A stretch of 64,000 nt of DNA from Vibrio sp. HB236076 (GCF_040957575.1 NZ_CP162601.1:806001-870000), one strand, 5' to 3'; positions 9,344 through 18,932 are shown, counted from the first letter of the stretch. Numbers and translations: made by a program. Notes: generated by a model not told the origin, from the sequence alone.

Positions 9344-9418
9344 ATGACTTATCAGCTTAGCCTAGCAATGACAACGATTATTATTACCGACATCGCGCAT
9401 GTTGGGGCAGGCTGCTAA
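9344..9418 (+). CDS. thrL: thr operon leader peptide
   Basis: Short ORF between the thr promoter and a strong terminator. From the ATG at 9368 it reads MTTIIITDIAHVGAGC and stop. An in-frame ATG at 9344 adds eight residues, and neither start has a clear ribosome site. The Thr and Ile codon run (three Thr and four Ile in the first nine residues of the shorter form) is the hallmark of threonine-operon attenuation. Ribosome stalling there for lack of Thr- or Ile-tRNA should favour an antiterminator over the hairpin at 9435. The sequence differs from E. coli thrL, but position and codon content are the expected ones. Confidence 0.85.
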   Translation: MTYQLSLAMTTIIITDIAHVGAGC

Positions 9419-9434
9419 GCGCAAAAAATAAACT

Positions 9435-9470
9435 AAGGCCTGTATCCCACAAGATACGGGCCTTTTTTTT
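9435..9470 (+). terminator. thr operon attenuator
   Basis: Twelve-base arms AAGGCCTGTATC (9435-9446) and GATACGGGCCTT (9453-9464) pair with one G-U, with a 6-base loop and a run of T to 9470. It begins 16 bases after the leader stop codon and lies about 185 bp before thrA. This is the classical attenuator position. Confidence 0.93.
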
Positions 9471-9655
9471 ATCGTCAAATTGCGATGAGAATTCTCTCAA
9501 CTTTAGAGCTTATACGGGTAAATCTGCCGCTAAACCCAAAAAGAGGTTATTGTGCGAAGGGGTTTTGCTCGAATGTTGTTCAATAAGTAAAACGATAAGT
9601 AAAGAACGAGTTAATTAAATAGACAGGTTACAGAATTTTTAAATTGGAGGAAGGG

Positions 9656-12115
9656 ATGCGAGTTCTTAAATTTGGAGGGTCTTCGCTAGCCGATGCGGAC
9701 CGATTTTTACGCGCAGCCGATATCGTGGCAAATACCGCTCAACAAGGTGAGGTGTCTGTGGTGCTGTCTGCACCTGGAAAAACCACCAATAAATTAGTCG
9801 CGATCATTGAGTCAGCACTCGAGAAACAAGATTGTGAAAGCGCGATTTCAGAACTAAACACTTCCTTTATTGAGTTGTTCGATCGCGTCGAAGCACAGGT
9901 TGGCCCGTTAGATCGCGAGACCTTTGCTGGGGTCGTGCAACAAGTGATTGGCCAACTGCGCCAATTTGTGCAAGGGATTCATTTACTGGGCATGTGTCCA
10001 GACCACGTCAATGCGCGCATTATCAGCAAGGGAGAAAGAGTCTCTATTCAGTTGATGAAGGCCGTATTGGATGCCAAAGGTCGCCAAACCTTCCTGATTG
10101 ACCCAGTTAAATATCTCTTGGCGAAAGGGCCGTATTTAGAGTCGATGGTGGATGTCGACGCATCAACCGCGCGTTTTGTCGCAGAGCCGTTACCACATGG
10201 CCATATTGCCATTATGCCTGGGTTTACCGCTGGTAATGCTCAGGGCGAATTGGTGACCTTGGGCCGCAATGGCTCGGATTACTCTGCCGCCGTTTTAGCC
10301 GCGTGTTTGCGCGCTGAGTGTTGTGAAATTTGGACCGATGTCGATGGCGTTTACAATTGCGATCCGCGTTTGGTCGACGATGCGCGTTTGCTTAAGTCAC
10401 TCAGTTACCAAGAAGCGATGGAGTTGAGTTACTTTGGCGCCTCGGTATTGCACCCTAAAACCATTGCCCCGATTTCGCGTTTTCAAATTCCGTGCTTAAT
10501 TAAAAACAGTTTTAACCCGCAAGGACCTGGAACCTTGATCGGCCAAGATACCGGTGAAGACAAGTTGCCAATCAAAGGCATTACCACGCTCAACCAGTTG
10601 ACCATGGTCAATATTTCTGGCCCGGGTATGAAAGGCATGCTGGGTATGGCGAGCCGCGTATTTAGCAGTATGTCTGCGGCGGGCGTCTCGATTGTGTTGA
10701 TCACTCAATCGTCGTCTGAATACAGCATCAGTTTTTGTATCGAAGCGCAAGATAAAGTACGTGCACAAACGGCCTTAGCGGACGCCTTTGAACTCGAATT
10801 AAAAGAAGGCTTACTCGAGCCGGTTGATTTTGTCGATAATGTTGCCATTGTGACTTTGGTTGGGGATGGCATGCGCACTTCTCGCGGTGTTGCGGCGAAG
10901 TTCTTTTCCTCGCTTTCCGAAGTCAGCATTAACATCATTGCGATTGCTCAGGGCTCGTCAGAGCGCGCGATCTCTGCGGTTATCCCTGAAGACAAGGTCT
11001 CTGAAGCGATCAAAGCGTGTCACGAAAACTTGTTCAATTCCAAGCTGTTCCTCGATGTCTTCGTGGTCGGTCTTGGCGGCGTGGGCGGCGAGTTAGTCGA
11101 CCAAATTCAACGTCAACAAGAGAAGTTAGCGCGCAAAGGCATCGTGATTCGCGTGTGTGGCTTGGCGAACAGTAAAGGGGTGCTACTCGACAGTGCCGGC
11201 GTGCCTTTAGACAATTGGCGCGACCGTTTAGGTAGCATCAGTGAGCCTTTCACCATTGAGCGTTTGGTGTCTTTGGTACAACGCAACCACATTATTAACC
11301 CTGTACTTGTCGATTGTACCGCCAGCGCGGATATTGCGGAGCAATACGTTGACTTCCTCGCCGCTGGTTTCCACGTTGTAACGCCAAACAAAAAAGCCAA
11401 TACCGCCAGCATGGCGTATTACCAACAGTTGCGTGCAACAGCGAGACAATCACATCGCAAATTGATGTACGAAACGACGGTTGGCGCCGGTCTACCCGTG
11501 ATCGAGAACTTGCAAAACCTTATCTCTGCCGGTGATGAGTTGGAACGCTTTAGCGGTATTTTATCCGGTTCTTTGTCGTACATCTTTGGCAAGTTAGACG
11601 AAGGCATGACCCTGAGTGAAGCCACCTTGGTTGCCAAAGAAAATGGCTTTACCGAGCCAGACCCTCGCGATGATTTGTCTGGGATGGACGTCGCTCGTAA
11701 GTTGCTTATTTTGGCGCGTGAGTCGGGACTGTCACTTGAGCTAGACGATGTCGAAGTCGTGCCTGCCTTGCCACCGGGTTTTGATGCCTCAGGATCCGTT
11801 GAGGACTTTTTAACGCGTCTACCACAAGCTGATGCCTACTTTAAAGAGCAAGCGGCTCAAGCAGCAGAGCAGGGGAAAGTCTTGCGTTATGTCGGTGAAA
11901 TTGCCGATGGCAAATGCCAGGTCAGCATTCAAGCGGTCGATGGCAATGATCCTATGTTTAAAATCAAAGACGGCGAAAATGCGCTCGCCTTCTACAGCCG
12001 TTACTATCAACCGATTCCGTTGGTTCTGCGCGGCTATGGCGCCGGTACCGAGGTGACGGCGGCCGGTGTCTTTGCCGATGTCATGCGTACTTTAGGTTGG
12101 AAGTTAGGAGTGTAA
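9656..12115 (+). CDS. thrA: Bifunctional aspartokinase I / homoserine dehydrogenase I
   Basis: Catalyses the first and third steps from aspartate to threonine. I place the start at ATG 9656, preceded by GGAGGAAGGG; an upstream in-frame TTG at 9644 would lie inside that ribosome site. The product is 819 residues (E. coli 820). The aspartokinase part (1 to about 290) begins [10 protein letters not shown] and has [15 protein letters not shown]-type regulatory repeats (about 310-460) would bind threonine. The homoserine dehydrogenase part starts with the nucleotide-binding [10 protein letters not shown] near residue 471 and contains PNKKAN and [12 protein letters not shown]. It is the first gene of thrABC. 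Confidence 0.98.
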   Translation: MRVLKFGGSSLADADRFLRAADIVANTAQQGEVSVVLSAPGKTTNKLVAIIESALEKQDCESAISELNTSFIELFDRVEAQVGPLDRETFAGVVQQVIGQLRQFVQGIHLLGMCPDHVNARIISKGERVSIQLMKAVLDAKGRQTFLIDPVKYLLAKGPYLESMVDVDASTARFVAEPLPHGHIAIMPGFTAGNAQGELVTLGRNGSDYSAAVLAACLRAECCEIWTDVDGVYNCDPRLVDDARLLKSLSYQEAMELSYFGASVLHPKTIAPISRFQIPCLIKNSFNPQGPGTLIGQDTGEDKLPIKGITTLNQLTMVNISGPGMKGMLGMASRVFSSMSAAGVSIVLITQSSSEYSISFCIEAQDKVRAQTALADAFELELKEGLLEPVDFVDNVAIVTLVGDGMRTSRGVAAKFFSSLSEVSINIIAIAQGSSERAISAVIPEDKVSEAIKACHENLFNSKLFLDVFVVGLGGVGGELVDQIQRQQEKLARKGIVIRVCGLANSKGVLLDSAGVPLDNWRDRLGSISEPFTIERLVSLVQRNHIINPVLVDCTASADIAEQYVDFLAAGFHVVTPNKKANTASMAYYQQLRATARQSHRKLMYETTVGAGLPVIENLQNLISAGDELERFSGILSGSLSYIFGKLDEGMTLSEATLVAKENGFTEPDPRDDLSGMDVARKLLILARESGLSLELDDVEVVPALPPGFDASGSVEDFLTRLPQADAYFKEQAAQAAEQGKVLRYVGEIADGKCQVSIQAVDGNDPMFKIKDGENALAFYSRYYQPIPLVLRGYGAGTEVTAAGVFADVMRTLGWKLGV

Positions 12116-13089
12116 TGATGGAAAACAACAGACCTGAAGTCGTGGTGTATGCACCGGCATCGATTGGCAATGTCAGCGTGGGGTTTGATGTATTGGGGGC
12201 CGCGGTGTCCCCCATTGATGGCACCCGCCTAGGCGATGTTGTCAAAGTCAGTGCTGGGCAAGAGCCATTTACCTTGACGACACAAGGCAGTTTCGTCGAT
12301 AAACTGCCCACCGAAACCAAAGACAATATTGTTTACGACTGTTGGCGAGTCTATGTTCGTGAGTTAGAAAGCAAAGGGCTCGATGCCTTGCCGGTCAGTA
12401 TGACGTTAGAGAAAAACATGCCGATTGGTTCAGGGTTAGGTTCAAGTGCTTGTTCTATCGTTGCGGCACTTGATGCGTTGAATCAATTCCACGGTAACCC
12501 GCTAGACGAAACTGAGTTGTTGGCGTTGATGGGCGAAATGGAAGGTCAAATTTCAGGTGGTGTGCATTACGATAACGTGGCACCTTGTTATTTGGGTGGC
12601 GTACAACTCATGATAGAATCGCAAGGGATCATCAGCCAATCTGTGCCTTGCTTTGATGAGTGGTATTGGGTCATGGCCTATCCGGGCATTAAGGTCTCGA
12701 CAGCAGAAGCGCGCGCGATTTTACCTGCTCAGTACCGTCGCCAAGATATTATTGCACATGGGCGCAATTTAGCCGGTTTCATCCACGCGTGCCACACCAA
12801 TCAACCACAGCTCGCGGCGTCGATGATCCAAGACGTGATAGCCGAACCGTATCGCGAAAAACTATTGCCAGGTTTTGCTGAGGCGCGCAGCTTTGCCAAA
12901 AGCGCAGGGGCACTTGCTACAGGGATTTCAGGCAGTGGCCCGACCTTGTTTAGCGTGTGTCAAGAGGCCAAAGTCGCCCAGCGCGTCGCTCAATGGCTTG
13001 AGCAAAACTACGTACAAAATGAAGAAGGTTTTGTCCACGTTTGTCGCTTAGACAAGCAGGGCTCACAAATGACAGGAAGCAGGAAGTAA
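12115..13089 (+). CDS. thrB: Homoserine kinase
   Basis: GHMP-family kinase that phosphorylates homoserine. Two consecutive ATGs lie at 12115 and 12118; the first overlaps the thrA stop (TAATG), giving translational coupling, with TTAGGAG as ribosome site. The product has 324 residues. Motifs are [17 protein letters not shown] near the N-terminus, the ATP-binding loop [12 protein letters not shown] around residues 101-112, and [11 protein letters not shown] in the C-terminal part. The start could also be 12118. Second gene of thrABC. Confidence 0.97.
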   Translation: MMENNRPEVVVYAPASIGNVSVGFDVLGAAVSPIDGTRLGDVVKVSAGQEPFTLTTQGSFVDKLPTETKDNIVYDCWRVYVRELESKGLDALPVSMTLEKNMPIGSGLGSSACSIVAALDALNQFHGNPLDETELLALMGEMEGQISGGVHYDNVAPCYLGGVQLMIESQGIISQSVPCFDEWYWVMAYPGIKVSTAEARAILPAQYRRQDIIAHGRNLAGFIHACHTNQPQLAASMIQDVIAEPYREKLLPGFAEARSFAKSAGALATGISGSGPTLFSVCQEAKVAQRVAQWLEQNYVQNEEGFVHVCRLDKQGSQMTGSRK

Positions 13090-13092
13090 GCG

Positions 13093-14376
13093 ATGAAGCT
13101 GTACAACATAAAAGAACAAGACGAACAAGTCTCATTTGGCCAAGCGGTGCGCCAGGGGTTAGGTCGCAATCAGGGCTTGTTTTTCCCAGAGCAATTGCCA
13201 AAGTTTGATGATATCGATGCCTTGCTCGGCTTGGATTTTAAAGCGCGTAGCAGCAAAATCTTGTCAGCGTTAATTGGTGACGAGTTGAGTGAAACGACGG
13301 TTTCACAAATGGTTGAGGAGGCCTTCCAATTCAATGCGCCGATCAAAGCGGTTGAAGAGGGCGTTTACGCGTTAGAGCTTTTCCATGGCCCAACGTTGGC
13401 CTTTAAAGATTTTGGTGGCCGCTTTATGGCACAGTCTTTGGCCGCGGTATCTGAAGGTGGACAAATTACCATTCTTACCGCCACTTCGGGTGATACCGGG
13501 GCAGCGGTTGCTCATGCCTTTTACGGGATGGAAAACATCAATGTGGTCATCTTGTATCCCAAAGGCAAGATCAGCCCATTACAAGAAAAACTCTTCTGCA
13601 CCTTGGGCAAAAACATCCACACGGTGGCTATCAATGGCGATTTTGATGCTTGCCAAGCCTTGGTGAAGCAAGCGTTTGATGACAGTCAATTGCGTCAAGA
13701 CATCGGTTTAAACTCAGCCAACTCAATCAACATCAGCCGTTTGATGGCACAGATTTGCTATTACTTCGAAGCGGCGTCACAGATGAGTGCCGAAGAGCGC
13801 GAAAATCTGGTTATTTCAGTACCAAGTGGTAATTTTGGCAACTTAACGGCTGGCCTCTTAGCTAAAGCATTGGGACTGCCGGTAAAACGCTTTATTGCGG
13901 CCACCAATGTCAATGATACGGTTCCTCGTTATCTACAAACCGGAGAGTGGGCACCTAAGCCGACGATTGCCACTATGTCAAATGCAATGGACGTGAGCCA
14001 ACCCAATAACTGGCCGCGTATTGAAGAGCTCTGTCAGCGCCTAGGTTGGGGTCTTGAGACCCTAGGTAAAGGCGCGGTGACCGACGAGCAAAGCGCTCAG
14101 TCCGTTCGCGACTTGCATCAAGCGGGTTATTTGTGTGAGCCGCATGGCGCCATTGCTTATCGCACCCTAGTCGAGCAACTTAACGAAGGTGAAACGGGAT
14201 TGTTTTTGTGTACCGCTCACCCAGCTAAATTCAAAGATGTGGTTGATGATATCTTAGGCGCAGATATCGATTTGCCTGCTCCGCTTGCCAAGCACGCTGC
14301 GATGGATCTTTTGTCTGAAGATCTCGACGCCGATTTTGAGGCATTGAAAGCGGTGTTGTACCGAGTTCAGCCGTAA
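13093..14376 (+). CDS. thrC: Threonine synthase
   Basis: PLP enzyme converting O-phosphohomoserine to threonine, the last pathway step. 427 residues, like E. coli ThrC (428). Lys105 in LAFKDFGGRFMAQ should bind PLP. TATSGDTGAAVAHAF is the substrate and phosphate loop, and SVPSGNFGN is the PLP-phosphate loop. It starts 3 bases after the thrB stop and ends 20 bases before a strong terminator, closing the operon. Confidence 0.98.
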   Translation: MKLYNIKEQDEQVSFGQAVRQGLGRNQGLFFPEQLPKFDDIDALLGLDFKARSSKILSALIGDELSETTVSQMVEEAFQFNAPIKAVEEGVYALELFHGPTLAFKDFGGRFMAQSLAAVSEGGQITILTATSGDTGAAVAHAFYGMENINVVILYPKGKISPLQEKLFCTLGKNIHTVAINGDFDACQALVKQAFDDSQLRQDIGLNSANSINISRLMAQICYYFEAASQMSAEERENLVISVPSGNFGNLTAGLLAKALGLPVKRFIAATNVNDTVPRYLQTGEWAPKPTIATMSNAMDVSQPNNWPRIEELCQRLGWGLETLGKGAVTDEQSAQSVRDLHQAGYLCEPHGAIAYRTLVEQLNEGETGLFLCTAHPAKFKDVVDDILGADIDLPAPLAKHAAMDLLSEDLDADFEALKAVLYRVQP

Positions 14377-14396
14377 TCGCACTAGGCCTTTTGGTT

Positions 14397-14430
14397 AAAA
14401 AAACGGCGCCCCGGTGGGCGCCGTTTTTAT
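14397..14430 (+). terminator. Terminator of the thr operon
   Basis: Perfect arms AAACGGCGCC (14401-14410) and GGCGCCGTTT (14417-14426) with a 6-base loop and a T-rich tail, 20 bases after the thrC stop. Confidence 0.95.
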
Positions 14431-14454
14431 TGGCACAAAAGCAGCAAAGACCTT

Positions 14455-14615
14455 ATACCAATCTAACTAAATAGCTGGTCACCCTAGCTGGTTAAAAAAC
14501 TCGATAACGTCGTTAAGAAAATAATCTGTAGAGCAACGACTAACTGTATTTTCTTGCCTTGTTCTCAAGCTTGATTCTGCACTATCATTGACCACATACT
14601 TAATCAGATTGGTAT
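14455..14615. mobile_element. Palindromic MITE-like element, copy A (161 bp)
   Basis: Perfect terminal inverted repeats ATACCAATCT (14455-14464) and AGATTGGTAT (14606-14615). The two arms align along their whole length when one is reverse-complemented: GGTCA, TAGC, AACTCGATAAC-like and AAGAAAAT blocks occur in the same order. The element can therefore form a single hairpin of about 70 bp. It carries no ORF. It sits between the thr terminator and the 3' end of grcA. Confidence 0.85.
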
Positions 14616-14630
14616 GATTTCACGGTATTA

Positions 14631-15008
14631 TTACAGGGAGTCGGTAAAAGTGCGCGCAACGACATCGCGTTGCTGCTCTGGGGTTAGTGAATTGAATCGC
14701 ACCGCATAGCCCGATACTCGAATGGTCAACTGTGGGTATTTCTCGGGGTGGTCGATGGCATCGAGCAGGGTTTCGCGTTTTAACACGTTGACGTTGAGGT
14801 GTTGTCCCCCTTCGACTCTCACCGGTTGCTCGACGCTAACAGGCCGGCTGGTGTATTGTCTGAGTGTTTCTAGCGGCAATGTTTGTTCGATTTGATCTTC
14901 CTGTGCAGCGGCGACGCAGCGACCGATTTGGCGCTGGTTGTCCACTAACCATACCGAATTGAGCAAGGCCAGATCACTGGCTTGAGTAATTTGTAAAGCT
15001 TGAATCAT
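14631..15008 (-). CDS. grcA: Autonomous glycyl radical cofactor
   Basis: GrcA (YfiD) is a small protein that replaces the oxygen-damaged C-terminal part of pyruvate formate-lyase. It has 125 residues, near the usual 127. The glycyl-radical segment [19 protein letters not shown] places the radical at Gly100, and the C-terminal helix [13 protein letters not shown] is typical. A perfect FNR-type box lies 63-76 bp upstream of the start, in line with the known FNR activation of E. coli yfiD. The grcA, ung, srmB and trmN genes lie in one neighbourhood in both E. coli and here, although other genes intervene here. Confidence 0.97.
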   Translation of the reverse strand: MIQALQITQASDLALLNSVWLVDNQRQIGRCVAAAQEDQIEQTLPLETLRQYTSRPVSVEQPVRVEGGQHLNVNVLKRETLLDAIDHPEKYPQLTIRVSGYAVRFNSLTPEQQRDVVARTFTDSL

Positions 15009-15070
15009 AGCGCACCCATTGCGTTGTTTGACAGTGTGGTTAGGTATAACCGAAAAAGGCTCAACCTCTG

Positions 15071-15084
15071 TTGATGTATATCAA
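15071..15084. promoter_or_regulatory. Perfect FNR-type box upstream of grcA
   Basis: TTGATGTATATCAA matches TTGAT-N4-ATCAA exactly, 63-76 bp before the grcA start. This spacing is compatible with activation from near -41. E. coli yfiD is known to be activated by FNR. I could not find the second upstream FNR site that E. coli has. Confidence 0.82.
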
Positions 15085-15314
15085 AAAAAGGGCGGCTATC
15101 TGAAATGATGATTCTCTTTTTTTGTGCAGCCCATTCACCCTCTTTGTGCGCAAGGGCGAGCAGGACCAACAAGTGCGTAAGGCGTTGTTATTGACTTTGT
15201 CTTTATAAGGCATTGATTGATTATTAGATTTATTTTTATCGATAAAATTAAAAAAGTGGCATTATTCTTTCATAGGAAAAAAGGTGTGTTGTTGTCCTAT
15301 CAGAGGTGATTATT

Positions 15315-15398
15315 ATGGCTGTTTCTCGTCCTGCTCTTCCTGTCCCCCATCGTCAAATTACTGGCCGCGGTCATCATCGAACGCCGCAACGTCATTAA
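15315..15398 (+). CDS. Possible 27-residue small protein
   Basis: ATG at 15315 is preceded by GAGGTGAT with a 5-base gap, a strong ribosome site in an otherwise non-coding region. The product starts MAVSRPALPVPHRQITGRG and ends in a His/Arg-rich tail (HHRTPQRH). It has no hydrophobic stretch and resembles no family I know. It could be a small basic protein, a leader peptide, or chance. It is followed by repeat copy B and then ung, 393 bp downstream. Confidence 0.3.
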   Translation: MAVSRPALPVPHRQITGRGHHRTPQRH

Positions 15399-15424
15399 TC
15401 TCTGTCTCACCTGCGCGCGGGTTT

Positions 15425-15585
15425 ATGTCCATCTCATTAAATAGCGGGTCACTATAGCGGGTTAAAAAGCTCGATAACAACGTTATGAAAAACAATGGTA
15501 GAAAGACGGCTCACTGTCTTTTCTTGCTTTGTTTCACGCTTTTATCTTGCGCTATTATGGATAAACGATTTAATCAGATGGGGAT
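15425..15585. mobile_element. Palindromic MITE-like element, copy B (161 bp)
   Basis: Same length and internal order as copy A (ATAGCGGGTCA, GGGTTAAAAAGCTCGATAAC, TTTTCTTGC, CTTGCGCTATTATGG), with decayed ends (ATGTCCATCT and AGATGGGGAT). The end drift suggests an older insertion. It lies between the small ORF and ung. Confidence 0.75.
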
Positions 15586-15790
15586 AACAGGCCCGCGCTT
15601 TGACGGTGAGTACCCTATGCAGGTTAATGGTGTTGATTAGTATCTTGTTATACTAGAGCGGTAGTATGCCTGTGTCCGGCTGTGTTTTTCGATGGCTATC
15701 AGATTGCGCTGAGGCGAAGTACCTTAGTGATGTAATTTTTGTTAGGATCCCCTAAACTGAAATCAATCAAATGACTTATAGGGGCTCGTC

Positions 15791-16507
15791 TTGTCGCATT
15801 ATTCTTGGGAGCAATTTTTTGATTCCGTCCAACAACAGGATTATTACCCGCAAATTTTGAATTTTGTCGCTGAGCAGCGCGCGCAAGGTAAAGTGGTCTT
15901 TCCGCCACAAAGCGATGTCTTTAATGCGTTTCACTCGACGCCATTTGAAAAAATCAAAGTGGTGATCTTAGGTCAAGACCCTTACCACGGCAAAGACCAA
16001 GCGCACGGTTTGTGCTTTTCTGTTCGCCCCGGGATCAAACCGCCACCTTCTTTAGTCAATATCTACAAAGCGTTAGTCGACGATATCGACGGCTTTGAAA
16101 CGCCTACGCACGGCTATTTACAGTCTTGGGCAACACAAGGGGTGTTTATGCTCAACACGGTGTTAACGGTAGAGCAGGGCAAAGCGCACTCTCACGCTAA
16201 ATGTGGTTGGGAGCGCTTCACTGATCAGGTGATTGACTGCATTAATGATAAGCAAAGCGGGGTGGTCTTTTTACTGTGGGGGGCGCATGCGCAAAAAAAA
16301 GGCCGTATGATTGATACCGAGAAACACTGTGTGTTGAGTGCGCCGCACCCGTCCCCTTTGTCCGCCCACCGCGGTTTTTTTACCAGTCGACCTTTTTCAA
16401 AGGCCAATGCGTACTTACAGGCTCAGGGAAAGCAAATCATCGATTGGCGCTTACCCCGTCTGGCAACGGATCTTGAGCCGTCATCTGACGCGAACACATT
16501 GCTCTAA
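15791..16507 (+). CDS. ung: Uracil-DNA glycosylase
   Basis: Removes uracil from DNA in base-excision repair. It has 238 residues with a TTG start at 15791 (TAGGGG just upstream); no ATG fits the N-terminus of the family. The water-activating motif GQDPYHG contains D63, FSVRPG and LLNTVLTV follow, and [12 protein letters not shown] provides H186 and the DNA-intercalating loop. Close to E. coli Ung (229) in all conserved parts. It appears to be transcribed alone. Confidence 0.97.
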   Translation: MSHYSWEQFFDSVQQQDYYPQILNFVAEQRAQGKVVFPPQSDVFNAFHSTPFEKIKVVILGQDPYHGKDQAHGLCFSVRPGIKPPPSLVNIYKALVDDIDGFETPTHGYLQSWATQGVFMLNTVLTVEQGKAHSHAKCGWERFTDQVIDCINDKQSGVVFLLWGAHAQKKGRMIDTEKHCVLSAPHPSPLSAHRGFFTSRPFSKANAYLQAQGKQIIDWRLPRLATDLEPSSDANTLL

Positions 16508-16795
16508 AAGTGAGTGGTAAAAAGGGCGTGTGACGTTTTGCGCCAAGGTGCGACGTTGCCTTGTTCGTTTTGCCCTAGATGACAACAATCGAGAGTGCGC
16601 ACGGGTTGTTGAGAACTATGGCTTATTGAGAACTATGGGGTTTCGAGCCACTCTCGACGGTCGAGAGACAAGACGCGATTGATACGTTGGACGTTTGATA
16701 CGTTAGGCGTTGATAATGACAAATGGGTGAGAAGAAGAAAGAGGCGTTAATGAGGCTTTAAGCCCCAACGAGGCTTAAAGCCATGGGAGTGGTTG
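16508..16795. repeat. Repeat-rich gap between ung and the DUF3545 gene
   Basis: No gene. It contains paired short direct repeats TTGAGAACTATGG (16609-16621 and 16626-16638), paired TTGATACGTT (16679-16688 and 16695-16704), a perfect palindrome CTCTCGACGGTCGAGAG (16651-16667) and a perfect 11-bp hairpin (16754-16782). Confidence 0.7.
16754..16782 (-). terminator. Hairpin downstream of the DUF3545 gene
   Basis: Arms GGCTTTAAGCC (16754-16764) and GGCTTAAAGCC (16772-16782) pair perfectly around a 7-base loop, 13 bases beyond the stop of the minus-strand gene. There is no U tract, so it may protect the 3' end rather than terminate on its own. Confidence 0.5.
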
Positions 16796-16981
16796 TTAGA
16801 GTTCTATGTCGTCGAGAGAATATTCACCGCCCATATCGAGCTCTCTCAGTTCCTTGAGTAGATTGCGACGATCATTCATTGCTTCGATCTCGCGCCATTT
16901 ACGCTTCACCGGTTTAGAACGGGTACGGCGTGGGGTTTCATAATCAAAATCCAACAAGTCATTCAATTGGATGCCATCCAT
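16796..16981 (-). CDS. DUF3545 family small protein
   Basis: A 61-residue acidic/basic mixed protein of unknown function. The core VKRKWREIEAMNDRRNLLKELRELD and the acidic C-terminus (SLDDIEL) match what I recall of the DUF3545 family of marine gammaproteobacteria. It should be largely helical and cytoplasmic; there is no signal or membrane segment. The ATG follows AGAGAGGTGG. Single-gene unit between ung and the alanine/glycine symporter gene. Confidence 0.8.
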   Translation of the reverse strand: MDGIQLNDLLDFDYETPRRTRSKPVKRKWREIEAMNDRRNLLKELRELDMGGEYSLDDIEL

Positions 16982-17462
16982 AAGCCACCTCTCTTTATTA
17001 AACTCTTGATTTATTGTGTTACAGCCCGAGCATAACTGGGCTTTGTTGCGTATTTGTGTCTATTCCGTGACGTTTAAAAGTAAATAAGCAACGTCTTTAT
17101 ACTAGTCGAAAGCAAAATTAAAAACCAAGTATTGCGAAAAGGAAATGTTGTAATATCTCGTTGAGATCTCATTATTTCTTCATCTTAAATGAGTATGTTA
17201 TCCAAACCTTGGCTTCAAAAGCACAGGCGATTGGCGATAAAATTGCGCTTTTAAGTGTTATGTTTCATATTGATTTTTGTGGTGTGTCATTGCATTATCC
17301 CGCGGTCAAAAAAACGCAGTATCATAAAATGGAAGCACGATGCGATATTTATAACCATAATTGCTTGAACTTTTAGCTGTTCTTAACCCTTTTGACACAT
17401 AACAGGCAATTTTATATGGAAGGGCATGGAGCACGTACTGCGCCACTCACTTTGAGGAACTT
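16982..17462. other. 481-bp gap upstream of the symporter gene
   Basis: AT-rich divergent promoter region of the DUF3545 gene and the symporter gene. The ribosome site TGAGGAA precedes the symporter ATG. No further structure recognised; a frame at 17161-17376 lacks a ribosome site and homology. Confidence 0.4.
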
Positions 17463-18896
17463 ATGACAGACTTAGTCAATTTAATGAACGACCTTTTATG
17501 GGGATCTATCCTTATTTATCTTTTGGTTGGCGTGGGAATATTTTTTACTTTTCGTTTAGGCTTTATCCAAATTAGGCACTTTACTCACATGTTTAGTGTG
17601 TTAAAAAATAGCCGTAAAGCCGACAAATCCGGTATTTCGTCGTTTCAGGCCTTGTGTACCAGTTTGGCTGCCCGAGTGGGAACCGGCAATATGGCTGGGG
17701 TGGCAGTGGCCATTACCCTAGGCGGTCCTGGTGCCATTTTTTGGATGTGGGTTGTCGCCGTGGTGGGTATGGCGACGGCGTTTGCAGAAAGTACATTAGC
17801 GCAACTCTACAAAACAAAAGACAGTGATGGGAATTTTCGTGGCGGCCCAGCCTATTATATGGAAAAGGGCCTTGGCATGCGTTGGATGGGCTCGCTGTTT
17901 TCTGTTTTGCTGTTGATCGCCTTTGGGTTCGTATTTAATGCGGTACAAGCCAATTCGATTGTCAATGCGATGGAAACCGCGTTTGGTTGGAACAACCTTT
18001 ATGTCGGTATTGTGATCGCCGTATTAGCGGGTATCGTTATTTTTGGTGGTATTAAGCGCATCGCGAAAACCGCCGAGCTCATTGTTCCGGTGATGGCGTT
18101 AATTTACTTAGCGATCGCGGTGAGTATTTTATTGCTCAACATCAATAAGCTGCCTGATGTCTTGACGTTGATCTTTGCCAATGCCTTTGGTTTTAAAGAG
18201 GTGGCCGCCGGTGGTTTGGGCTATGCCATTGCACAAGCGGTCCTCAATGGGGTGAAACGCGGCCTGTTTTCCAATGAAGCGGGAATGGGGTCGGCGCCAA
18301 ATGCCGCGGCAGCTGCAACGCCATACCCTCCTCATCCCGCCTCGCAGGGCTACGTACAAATGATGGGGGTGTTTGTCGATACTATCGTGATTTGTAGCTC
18401 AACCGTGGCGATTATTTTGATGTCCGGTGAGTATGTGCCACACGGTGAGATCACTGGGATTGAATTAACGCAAGCCGCGTTGAGCTCTCAAGTGGGCGAC
18501 TGGGGCAGTACCTTTATCGCGGTAGCCATTTTCTTTTTTGCCTTTACCTCTATTATTGCCAATTACTCTTATGCCGAGACCAACTTATTGTTCTTAGAGC
18601 GCAAAGGAAAAGTAGGGATTGTCTTTTTCCGCTTTGCTGTTTTGGCGATGGTTATTTTTGGCTCTGTGGCGTCACTGCCTGTGGTGTGGGGACTGGCTGA
18701 TGTTTCGATGGGATTAATGGCGATTGTCAACTTAGTGGCGATCTTGTTGCTGTCGGGCATCTGTGTCAAATTGGCCAAAGACTATAATTTGCAGCTTAAG
18801 CAAGGCAAAGTTCCGACCTTTGATATCAAAAATTACCCAGAGCTTGAGTCACAAATTGAACCGGGAATTTGGGGTAAAAAAGACACGACGGAGTAA
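17463..18896 (+). CDS. Alanine/glycine:cation symporter family protein
   Basis: Inner-membrane Na+ (or H+) coupled carrier of the AGCS family (DagA/AlsT type) for alanine or glycine uptake. It has 477 residues and about 11 hydrophobic segments. Family signatures include SSFQALCTSLAARVGTGNMAGVA, FRGGPAYYMEKGL and RGLFSNEAGMGSAPNAAAAA. E. coli YaaJ belongs to the same family. The exact substrate cannot be read from the sequence. Monocistronic, with its own terminator. Confidence 0.93.
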   Translation: MTDLVNLMNDLLWGSILIYLLVGVGIFFTFRLGFIQIRHFTHMFSVLKNSRKADKSGISSFQALCTSLAARVGTGNMAGVAVAITLGGPGAIFWMWVVAVVGMATAFAESTLAQLYKTKDSDGNFRGGPAYYMEKGLGMRWMGSLFSVLLLIAFGFVFNAVQANSIVNAMETAFGWNNLYVGIVIAVLAGIVIFGGIKRIAKTAELIVPVMALIYLAIAVSILLLNINKLPDVLTLIFANAFGFKEVAAGGLGYAIAQAVLNGVKRGLFSNEAGMGSAPNAAAAATPYPPHPASQGYVQMMGVFVDTIVICSSTVAIILMSGEYVPHGEITGIELTQAALSSQVGDWGSTFIAVAIFFFAFTSIIANYSYAETNLLFLERKGKVGIVFFRFAVLAMVIFGSVASLPVVWGLADVSMGLMAIVNLVAILLLSGICVKLAKDYNLQLKQGKVPTFDIKNYPELESQIEPGIWGKKDTTE

Positions 18897-18901
18897 TATC
18901 A

Positions 18902-18932
18902 ACAAGCCATACGCGAGTCGTATGGCTTTTTT
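18902..18932 (+). terminator. Terminator of the symporter gene
   Basis: Perfect 10-bp arms AAGCCATACG (18902-18911) and CGTATGGCTT (18917-18926), loop CGAGT, then a T run. Confidence 0.95.

Larger units (their letters stand above)
15009..15790. other. 782-bp gap between grcA and ung
   Basis: Holds the grcA control region with the FNR box, an AT-rich stretch at about 15190-15290, a possible 27-codon ORF (15315-15398), repeat copy B (15425-15585) and the ung promoter area (TTGTTATACTAGAG at about 15640). These are listed separately where supported. Confidence 0.5.

Noticed and set aside
9644..9655. TTG start four codons upstream of the thrA ATG
   Set aside because: These codons form the ribosome site GGAGGAAGGG itself, and the family N-terminus begins at the ATG ([10 protein letters not shown]).
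17161..17376. 71-codon frame upstream of the alanine/glycine symporter gene
   Set aside because: TTG start, no ribosome site, and product unlike any family; region looks like promoter DNA.
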